Below, one piece after another: positions 57,797 to 64,000 of a stretch of DNA of 64,000 bases. Every line of letters starts with the position of its first letter. Positions within the stretch are counted from its first letter, which is position 1. Below the pieces are notes generated by a model, which saw only the letters and a program-made list of their open reading frames with translations, was not told the origin of the DNA and searched no databases. Source of the stretch: a virus; IMG/VR virus record IMGVR_UViG_3300032242_002123, positions 1 to 64,000 of that record; one strand, written 5' to 3'. Position numbers and translations under genes: made by a program.

Positions 57797-58086
57797 TTTT
57801 TATTCATTTTTGATCGAAATATCTTCTTATATACATTAGGAGTGGAACTTAAATATGCTCTTATGATACTTTGAAGGTTATATTCGCCCAATAATGCAAA
57901 GTATATCTTCTGAGTCTTCTTGTCGTCAACTAAAAACTTCAAAAAGTTTAAATAATTCATTTTTTTACCTTTGCAAATGCAAACAAAAGCACCAAATTTC
58001 ATAGTTATCTCTTCGAATTCTTCAATGTTTAATGCATTTGCTGGATTTGAAAGATCTTCTAGTTGTTGAGAAGAAGTTATAATCAT
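57793..58086 (-). CDS. Small protein in the gp33 position (97 aa)
   Basis: A 97-residue protein next to gp59, where T4 carries gene 33 (late-transcription coactivator, 112 aa). The central helices (EEFEEITMKFGAFVC, YLNFLKFLVDDKKTQ) do not give a decisive match. If it is gp33, it would act with the clamp on the late-type elements described here. Assignment is positional only. Confidence 0.45.
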   Translation of the reverse strand: MIITSSQQLEDLSNPANALNIEEFEEITMKFGAFVCICKGKKMNYLNFLKFLVDDKKTQKIYFALLGEYNLQSIIRAYLSSTPNVYKKIFRSKMNKK

Positions 58087-58106
58087 AGTATTAAGTTTTA
58101 TTTATT

Positions 58107-59525
58107 CTAGTTACTTAATTTATCAATTAAACTTAATGTATCTTCTATATTTGAACCAATTTCATCATCAAGATTCATTGTCATGTTAGGAGTAGTACTC
58201 TTAACACTAAATTGTCTAACTGAATCATCAGGTTCAGTCAATGAAAGGGTTGGATAATCAATATCAAGATGTGTGTATACCTCTCTAGGACCAAATCTAT
58301 TCTTCTCAATACCCATATGAATAATTCCAAGATCAGAATCACCCTCTTGTGTCCATATAGACATCATAGCATCGACTGTATGAGCTAGTCCCATTGATTC
58401 ACTAGTCTTACCCATGTCAGGTTGGGGTGTATTAATAGCTGCTCTATTGGCTTGAGTAGCTGAAATCAAAGGACAATTGAATTCATATGTCAATGCTCTC
58501 AATGATTCTGTAATTTTCTTAATAGATTCATATGAACTAAGACCAGCAACAGGTGGTGAAAGCAAATTAATATAGTCTACTATGATCGCATCAGGCTTAA
58601 TTCCCTTTTGAACCAGTTTATTGATATATGATTTAAGTTGAAGTACTGATAATGACTGAGGTGGGAACTCTTTAACTATTAATTTAGACTTACTGTTCTT
58701 AACCTTGTACTCATTAAGGTGTTTTTTAAGTGGATCGACCTGAAGTTTCAAATCATCAAATGGAATTCTAGACAGTTGAGCAGATATTCTCTTTGCATAA
58801 ACCTGTTCGGGCATTTCAAGGGAAATGAGTACAACTGTTTTGTTCTGATTAAGAATATTAGTAGCAATATTACCAAGAAATATCGATTTACCTACATTTG
58901 TCTGTCCAAAGAAGACATATAAAGCTCTACCTTCAGCCATAAAACCCCCTCCAAGGTGAGAATCAAGCCATTTCCAACCAGATGATATGGTATTAAACAC
59001 TTCACTGAGATCATTGCAATGTTTATCAATATCTTCAAGGTAATCCATACCAATATTATTGGTTAACGATATACCACAAGCCGTTTCAAACTTTTTTAAG
59101 ATTTTGGTAGCATCAATATTACCAGAATTAAGATCTAATGAGGTTTCAAGATGTGTACTAAGCACCGCTTTCTCCCTTAAAAACCTTTCTGTGTTTTTGA
59201 GTAATAATTCCTTGTTGTATTCCTTGTCAATTGAATGAAAAGATAAAATGGTCTGTTTAAGAGCATCCTTTTGTTCCTGATTAGCAAGGTGTGCGATTAG
59301 TTCGGTTTTATTAGGTGTATGTTTATTCTCAATATAGAAGTTTTTAAGAATTGTAAAGATTGTATTAATGTTTTTATCCTTAAAATAAATAGGATTAACA
59401 TAATCCAATATAGTTTCAAGGTAACTTTGATCAAACAAAGCATTATACATGACTATCTTTTCAAAATAGTCCAGATCCAAAGGTAAATTCTTCTCTAACA
59501 TAAGAGCATTATAGACTGCAACCAT
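58107..59525 (-). CDS. Replicative DNA helicase, gp41/DnaB-like (472 aa)
   Basis: Walker A FGQTNVGKSI (about residue 207), Walker B-type DAIIVDYINLL, and the DnaB motif SATQANRAA followed by TSESMGLAHTVD are intact. Size equals T4 gp41 (475). The hexameric helicase of the replication fork. The start is preceded by the perfect palindrome AGATTGCAATCT. Confidence 0.93.
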   Translation of the reverse strand: MVAVYNALMLEKNLPLDLDYFEKIVMYNALFDQSYLETILDYVNPIYFKDKNINTIFTILKNFYIENKHTPNKTELIAHLANQEQKDALKQTILSFHSIDKEYNKELLLKNTERFLREKAVLSTHLETSLDLNSGNIDATKILKKFETACGISLTNNIGMDYLEDIDKHCNDLSEVFNTISSGWKWLDSHLGGGFMAEGRALYVFFGQTNVGKSIFLGNIATNILNQNKTVVLISLEMPEQVYAKRISAQLSRIPFDDLKLQVDPLKKHLNEYKVKNSKSKLIVKEFPPQSLSVLQLKSYINKLVQKGIKPDAIIVDYINLLSPPVAGLSSYESIKKITESLRALTYEFNCPLISATQANRAAINTPQPDMGKTSESMGLAHTVDAMMSIWTQEGDSDLGIIHMGIEKNRFGPREVYTHLDIDYPTLSLTEPDDSVRQFSVKSTTPNMTMNLDDEIGSNIEDTLSLIDKLSN

Positions 59526-59547
59526 TTAGATTGCAATCTATAAATAA

Positions 59548-60651
59548 TCATTGCACTTCGTTTTTGAAAGTAAGTTCGGTTTTCAACTTTTCTTCAAGTA
59601 CAGGTAGAATTTTTGCCCATACTGCTTCATCAGTCTTCCAATCCTTAAAGAATCCAAGAACTTCACCATTGAAAGCATGTCTATGACCTTGTTTTTCAAG
59701 GATTCCGTATCCTTCGCACATTTCAAGTAAACCTGAATACTTGTTTAAACCTGTTCTAAAGTTCAAATACATCTCAGTCTCAAGAAATGGTGGTACAAAA
59801 CGATTTTTAGTCGTGAATGCTCTCAAAGTAAGACCATTAATATCTTTTGATAATGGTGTAACAGTATCATTAGAGTCTTTATTCTTACTATCACTTGATC
59901 TTTCAGCCTTCTTTGCCATCTGAACTATTACAGATGCCATATAAAGCGGTCCAGAGCCACCTGCTTGCTTCTTTAGAGCAGAAGGATGAAGTTGTGAAGG
60001 ATCATCGTAGATATGATTAGTAAAAATCACAGGACAATTAGCTTTCGATGCCGCTTGAGTGATTGCTCTTAACATACTCTTCAATGCTTTTGCACGATTT
60101 CCCATATCAGGGGTATCGGAACCCTCATCAATTTTCTTTTGTTCCTGTGTTGTAATTAAATTACCAAGGGAATCAATTACAATAAGAACCTTTCCTTGTA
60201 ATCCTTTCTCAATAACAGTCTGTAAAAACTTTACAACTTGATTTCTACATTGTTCAGTAAGTTGAGATGGTACATGTTTAATCTTTGAAGTATCGCAACC
60301 AAGTCTTTTTGCAGTATCCTCGTCCAATGCACCCTCAGTATCAAAATATGCAATATGCATACCCTTTAATACTTGAGCATTAGCCATAACTTTGTTGCAC
60401 ATTAAAGTTTTACCACAAGATTCGGGTCCAATAAAGCCTGTAAGTCTTCCCATTGGTATTCCACCGTAAAGGGAACCGGAAATAATTGCATTAAGTGCAT
60501 ATGATCCAGTATCAATCCAATCTTTAACATTGGATAAACTGTTCTCATCAAGAAATGCTGCTTCTGGATTAAGGTCATCTAGCACATTAAATGCGTCCAT
60601 AATGTCACCTGTTTTAACTTCTACGTCTTCTTCGTTTTTCTTTTTAGCCAT
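59548..60651 (-). CDS. uvsX: RecA/UvsX recombinase (367 aa)
   Basis: Walker A GPESCGKTLM (about residue 74), VLIVIDSLGNLITTQE (Walker B), CPVIFTNHIYDDP and GGSGPLYMASVIVQMA are characteristic of UvsX. Size is near that of T4 UvsX (391). Promotes strand exchange and recombination-dependent replication. Its promoter uses sequence inside the upstream terminator hairpin. Confidence 0.93.
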   Translation of the reverse strand: MAKKKNEEDVEVKTGDIMDAFNVLDDLNPEAAFLDENSLSNVKDWIDTGSYALNAIISGSLYGGIPMGRLTGFIGPESCGKTLMCNKVMANAQVLKGMHIAYFDTEGALDEDTAKRLGCDTSKIKHVPSQLTEQCRNQVVKFLQTVIEKGLQGKVLIVIDSLGNLITTQEQKKIDEGSDTPDMGNRAKALKSMLRAITQAASKANCPVIFTNHIYDDPSQLHPSALKKQAGGSGPLYMASVIVQMAKKAERSSDSKNKDSNDTVTPLSKDINGLTLRAFTTKNRFVPPFLETEMYLNFRTGLNKYSGLLEMCEGYGILEKQGHRHAFNGEVLGFFKDWKTDEAVWAKILPVLEEKLKTELTFKNEVQ

Positions 60652-60658
60652 ATAAAAT

Positions 60659-60686
60659 ATAATAACAGAAAATCCCAGACTGTCAA
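60659..60686 (-). promoter_or_regulatory. Sigma70-like promoter for uvsX, nested in a terminator
   Basis: On minus: TTGACA (60686-60681), 16-nt spacer, TATTAT (60664-60659), 7 nt to the ATG at 60651. The -35 hexamer forms the loop and part of the stem of the terminator hairpin at 60669-60703. Confidence 0.7.
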
Positions 60687-60703
60687 AGACAATCTGGGAT
60701 TTT
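60669..60703. terminator. Bidirectional intrinsic terminator
   Basis: AAAATCCCAGA pairs with TCTGGGATTTT (11 bp), extended inward after one mismatch by TGTC/GACA with loop AAA. A T tract follows on both strands. It closes the minus-strand gene at 60736-61122. Confidence 0.88.
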
Positions 60704-60735
60704 TTTGCTTCTAACGAGTATTGTGAAGGAGGTGA

Positions 60736-61122
60736 TTACTCGTCAAAAAGGTTTACAACCTTTGGTGCTTCCTCCGAAGGGGCAGCTGCATCAGGAGTTA
60801 CAAATGCATTCTGTGCATTGAACATCTGTGAATACTGACCTTGTAATCTGAAATCAAGGGCATCAATATCAGTGGTTACGATCTTGTCTGCCTCATAAGT
60901 GAGGACAACATCGCCCGTTTTGTCAGCTAAAAACTCTCTGAAAAAGAGAGGAAGAAGCTGAACTGACATCTTTCCATTATTGTCAGCAGGGACAATATGA
61001 AGAATAACCGGATTCTTAATTGAAACTTTTCCGTCTGCTGATGGAACTGTTTCACCTAGAACGGTTCTGCCGATTGTGTCAAGGATTACGATTAATTTGT
61101 TTGTTGTTGTTTCAGTTGTCAT
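60736..61122 (-). CDS. Conserved small beta-barrel-like phage protein (128 aa)
   Basis: A strand-rich protein (KLIVILDTIGRTVLGETV, VSIKNPVILHIVPAD, DVVLTYEADKIVTT) reminiscent of Sm/SH3-like small proteins of T4-like marine phages near replication genes; it ends with an acidic tail. C-ending codons and a dedicated strong terminator suggest high expression. Function unknown. Confidence 0.7.
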   Translation of the reverse strand: MTTETTTNKLIVILDTIGRTVLGETVPSADGKVSIKNPVILHIVPADNNGKMSVQLLPLFFREFLADKTGDVVLTYEADKIVTTDIDALDFRLQGQYSQMFNAQNAFVTPDAAAPSEEAPKVVNLFDE

Positions 61123-61180
61123 AATTGATATATAAATTTAACATACTTTGTAAGTTAATCAATAGGTAAATATTAAAATA

Positions 61181-61528
61181 ATGAAAAAAAATAAATTCAC
61201 AGATGAATATGGATATACATATGATTATGATGGTCCAGAATCTGATGATCCGAGAGGCGGTAATGATGTTTCTTTTGATATAAACATATATGATAAAGAT
61301 AAAAAATTGGTACATACCGGACATCTTTCTTATCCTAGTATTCCTTTTAAAGATCAACTTGAAAAAGATGCACTTGGGGAAGCTGAGAATATTATAGATG
61401 ATATAAGACCAAGAACACCAGAGGAATGGGCTGCTATTTTTAAAAAAATGAAAGAAGATCTTAATAAAGTTCAAGAAGAAAGTAAAAATTTATCATTTTT
61501 TAATTTTTTTCTTTTAAGAAACGGTTAA
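61181..61528 (+). CDS. Acidic hypothetical protein (115 aa)
   Basis: The opening FTDEYGYTYDYDGPESDDPR is very acidic. The C-terminus is helical and ends with a Phe-rich segment (NLSFFNFFLLRNG). Nothing recognised. GTAAATATTAA lies 6 nt upstream of the ATG. A plus-strand gene inside a minus-strand block. Confidence 0.6.
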   Translation: MKKNKFTDEYGYTYDYDGPESDDPRGGNDVSFDINIYDKDKKLVHTGHLSYPSIPFKDQLEKDALGEAENIIDDIRPRTPEEWAAIFKKMKEDLNKVQEESKNLSFFNFFLLRNG

Positions 61529-61575
61529 AAATTGGTTATATTTTTTTTGTAAATATTGATACGATATTTACATTT

Positions 61576-61692
61576 ATGAAATTTTTAAGTATATTTTTAA
61601 TTATATTTGGAATTTCATATCATCGAAATGAATGTCGTATACATGAAGGTTCATGTAGATGTTATAAAAAATTTAAGAAAGTAATTCTATAA
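61576..61692 (+). CDS. Very small membrane-type peptide (38 aa)
   Basis: MKFLSIFLIIFGISYHRNEC is a hydrophobic start, followed by CRIHEGSCRCYKK with three further Cys or basic residues. A TATTTACATTT sequence stands before the ATG, like other late-type starts. It overlaps the end of the polymerase gene by 20 nt. Real expression is uncertain because of its size. Confidence 0.45.
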   Translation: MKFLSIFLIIFGISYHRNECRIHEGSCRCYKKFKKVIL

Positions 61693-64000
61693 GATCTGTT
61701 GCTTCTTCGCAACCAACTGCTGGTGTGGGCCAGCCAATTACGCTAAATATCCTTGATATGACAGGTACTACGTTTTTATTAAACATAAACATATAATCGG
61801 GTTTAATAACCGCCAATAATTCCTTCGGATAGTAATCTATAAATCCTATTGTCTCGTAATTATAAGCATTTTTCTTGCAATAGAAAAATTTAATTTTAGT
61901 TCCACTGGAAATAACAGGATATTTTCCATCAACTCCTAATTTAACTAAAGCATCATTGAAATTCATTGAGCTTTTAGCCTGAATTGGTGTACCTTTACCA
62001 AAGTCATCAGCTTCTGTAACCATATTAGTCCATTTTTCAAAATTATTAATCTTCTTTCTGGTGGAAATTTCTTCTGGAGACATTTTTGAAAAACTTTCAA
62101 ATCCTTCTTGGAAGATATGAATAGCTTGTTTTCTGTTTTTTGATAATAATGCAGATTCTACAACATTTTTAAGTAATTCTTTTACTTCCTTTGAAAAGGT
62201 TGCCTGTGCAATAGCAATTCCTTTGTATTCAAACTCATTTGTTTTAACACCTTCCTTATCCAAAATATGAAGAATATAAAATTTCTTTGCTTGCAGTAAA
62301 GCTACGTCACAAATTTTTTCTCTTTTAAATACATATCTAGGATCAATAGATCTGAATTCATCTTTTGCCCATTCGTTAATGCCATCATTGAGTATTTTAC
62401 CATATTCATCAATTACTTGGTGAGCTTCTGGTGTAACTTCGTTATCTTTATGTAATTTTATACCTTTCGCTTTCAGTATTTCTTTAAAAGAAAAGAATTC
62501 ACTATCCGTATCCTGATAAATAAGAATATCTTCAAGTTTGCCAGAGAATCCAGATAGTTGAGCATGTTCATATATAATCTCTGGACCTTTTTTAACAACC
62601 GCCTGACCACTTAATGTAACACTTTCCGCATGATCAATATCAAACAAAGGTGAATAAATGTTTGAAAATACACCATAAATGGAATTAAGAAAAACTTTAT
62701 ACACATTTGATAAAATATCATTATCATTTGCCTCTTCTTCTAATTTTTCTTTAGCTTCTTTTGATTTTGCAGACTTTATCTTCTTTTTTGCATCAAGCAT
62801 TCTATTCTTCGCTTTGACTCTTTCTGTATAAAGTTTATCAATGAGAGTTGGAACAACTCCTTTAAACTTCTGTGTATATAAAACATCAGCTTTTGTTATG
62901 CAAAGTTTTTCAAGTTCTAGTATCTTTTCAAATTTATCTTTTGTAAGATCAATAATCTTATTGTTAGTCAATTTTAAAGTAACACCATCGTTATTTTTTG
63001 AAACTATTTTGCCAATTTTAGTTTCCGGTGAAATGTTAAGAGTGATAATTGTGTTTGGATACAAACTATTTGCATCATATGTTACAACATCTTCATATAA
63101 ACCCTTTACTGGTTCATAAACAAAACCACCAGCAAAATCTTGTTTAATATTTTCAATATTAAAAGTAGGAATAATCAAATCTTGTCTCAAGGCTTGATGT
63201 GCAACTGCACCTGTGATCATTGCAACCTTACCCATAGACTTTTGAAATGGTATGAACCCACGATATGAGAGATTGCGTACAAGTTTTAAGTATTTCAGCT
63301 TATTTTCAAGTTTAACAAGGAGTCTTACGTCTTGAATATTGTAATCTACAAACTTAAACCAATCAGTATCAGCCAAAGATGACAATGAAGTACTTCCAAT
63401 TGCTATCTTCGAATCTCCTAATTCGTATTCTGAAATATAATTCAATGACATTGATTCTCTTTTACCACCGCAAAGGGCTTCATAAAGATCCATATAATCC
63501 AAAATGCTAACACCACATATATGCCACCTATCCATAACTCTTCCGAGTTTATTCATTGCAGCTTCTTTCTGTAACCAAAGTCTTTTTACTGGTGATAAAC
63601 CATCTCTATAATCATCTTCAAATATTTTTGATAATCTATTCATGATATATGGAATATCATAACCATGAATATTCCAACCTGTAACAACATCAGGTGGATC
63701 TTTTCTCCAGAATCTCACAAAACTACTCAATAAATCTCTTTCATCCCTGCATTTGAAATATGTTACATCTTCTTCCATTGTGGAATAATTCTTACAGCCC
63801 CATGTGTAATATTTTTCTTCAATAGAATCATAAATTGTTATAAGATTTATAGGATCAGTAGCCGCTTCTGGTGTTGAAAAGTGATCAGTAGCATAAGTTT
63901 CAATATCAATATAAAATATCTTCAATGGTTGACTGCCAAAATCAGGCTTATCAATCTCATCTTTATATGTTTGAAGTAAAAACTGTTGCTGAACATCCAG
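61673..64000 (-). CDS. DNA polymerase family B, gp43-like, N-terminus outside the window
   Basis: The reading frame stays open past the ATG at 63925 to the edge, so the true start is beyond 64000. Exonuclease motifs FYIDIETY, NIHGYDIPY and NIQDVRLL and polymerase motifs A (DANSLYPN, about 63060-63085), B (NSIYGVFSN, about 62665) and C (YQDTDSEFF, about 62500-62525) are intact. It is the replicative polymerase and would work with the gp45-like clamp. At least 776 residues are visible, compared with 898 for T4 gp43. The region upstream of 63925 still reads as protein (QQQFLLQTYKDEIDKPDFG). Confidence 0.95.
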   Translation of the reverse strand: MDVQQQFLLQTYKDEIDKPDFGSQPLKIFYIDIETYATDHFSTPEAATDPINLITIYDSIEEKYYTWGCKNYSTMEEDVTYFKCRDERDLLSSFVRFWRKDPPDVVTGWNIHGYDIPYIMNRLSKIFEDDYRDGLSPVKRLWLQKEAAMNKLGRVMDRWHICGVSILDYMDLYEALCGGKRESMSLNYISEYELGDSKIAIGSTSLSSLADTDWFKFVDYNIQDVRLLVKLENKLKYLKLVRNLSYRGFIPFQKSMGKVAMITGAVAHQALRQDLIIPTFNIENIKQDFAGGFVYEPVKGLYEDVVTYDANSLYPNTIITLNISPETKIGKIVSKNNDGVTLKLTNNKIIDLTKDKFEKILELEKLCITKADVLYTQKFKGVVPTLIDKLYTERVKAKNRMLDAKKKIKSAKSKEAKEKLEEEANDNDILSNVYKVFLNSIYGVFSNIYSPLFDIDHAESVTLSGQAVVKKGPEIIYEHAQLSGFSGKLEDILIYQDTDSEFFSFKEILKAKGIKLHKDNEVTPEAHQVIDEYGKILNDGINEWAKDEFRSIDPRYVFKREKICDVALLQAKKFYILHILDKEGVKTNEFEYKGIAIAQATFSKEVKELLKNVVESALLSKNRKQAIHIFQEGFESFSKMSPEEISTRKKINNFEKWTNMVTEADDFGKGTPIQAKSSMNFNDALVKLGVDGKYPVISSGTKIKFFYCKKNAYNYETIGFIDYYPKELLAVIKPDYMFMFNKNVVPVISRIFSVIGWPTPAVGCEEATDLIELLS

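Noticed and set aside
61112-61474. 120-aa hydrophobic minus-strand ORF opposite the gene at 61181
   Set aside because: The plus-strand frame has a late-type element and a soluble acidic product; the minus frame is an AT-rich shadow.

Overview
The window is part of the genome of a large, AT-rich, T4-like contractile-tailed dsDNA phage. By eye G+C is about one third; it was not computed. The evidence is a near-complete T4-type tail module (sheath, tube, tape measure, gp53-like wedge, hub, spike), a gp17-type terminase, a gp14-like neck protein, and a T4-type replication block (gp43 polymerase, UvsX, gp41, gp59, gp32, gp45). Nucleotide-metabolism genes, nine tRNAs and a full tmRNA are also present. 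The host cannot be fixed from this window. The Cys-rich repeats of one fibre protein resemble secreted proteins of Bacteroidota, but the early-type promoters (TTGACA-N16/17-TATAAT-like) are not the Bacteroidota type.

Layout. 1-17.5 kb: a fibre gene running off the left edge, RNA genes (tRNAs, a pseudoknotted RNA candidate, tmRNA), three virion-cargo candidates (1319-4158), an adhesin cluster (5853-14179) that includes a Cys-rich adhesin, a YadA-like fibre and a sedolisin-type protease, then a short PurA homologue and an HNH endonuclease sitting against tRNA-Gln. 17.6-32.7 kb: accessory and nucleotide genes (methyltransferase, dCMP deaminase, NrdA/NrdB, AAA+ ATPase, RecB-like nuclease, PhoH), a gp14-like neck protein and more cargo-like proteins. 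32.8-53.3 kb: tail and terminase genes, mostly on +, with a dNMP kinase and one unknown antisense gene inserted. 53.3-64 kb: a mostly minus-strand replication block. It ends in a DNA polymerase gene that is open at the right edge.

Expression logic. Two promoter classes recur. The first is a sigma70-like promoter whose -10 hexamer ends only 5-9 nt before the start codon (seven clear cases: 4419, 14230, 16240, 18284, 19885, and on minus 57120 and 60651). The second is a short, often palindromic element of the form TAA(G/A)TATTA, close to the T4 late octamer TATAAATA, immediately upstream of many virion and accessory genes. Both predict leaderless or nearly leaderless mRNAs. Consistently, most first-in-unit genes lack a Shine-Dalgarno sequence, while some later genes have one (6143, 29076) or start by ATGA overlap with the gene before.

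A second theme is virion cargo. At least seven proteins begin with a short peptide ending in an (I/L)-x-E-like site, as in the capsid-targeting sequences of T4 internal proteins. The most unusual single items are the sedolisin-like protease next to tail fibres, the tmRNA with a 34-residue tag frame, the hub protein with a peptidase inserted in its OB fold, and the leaderless promoter architecture.
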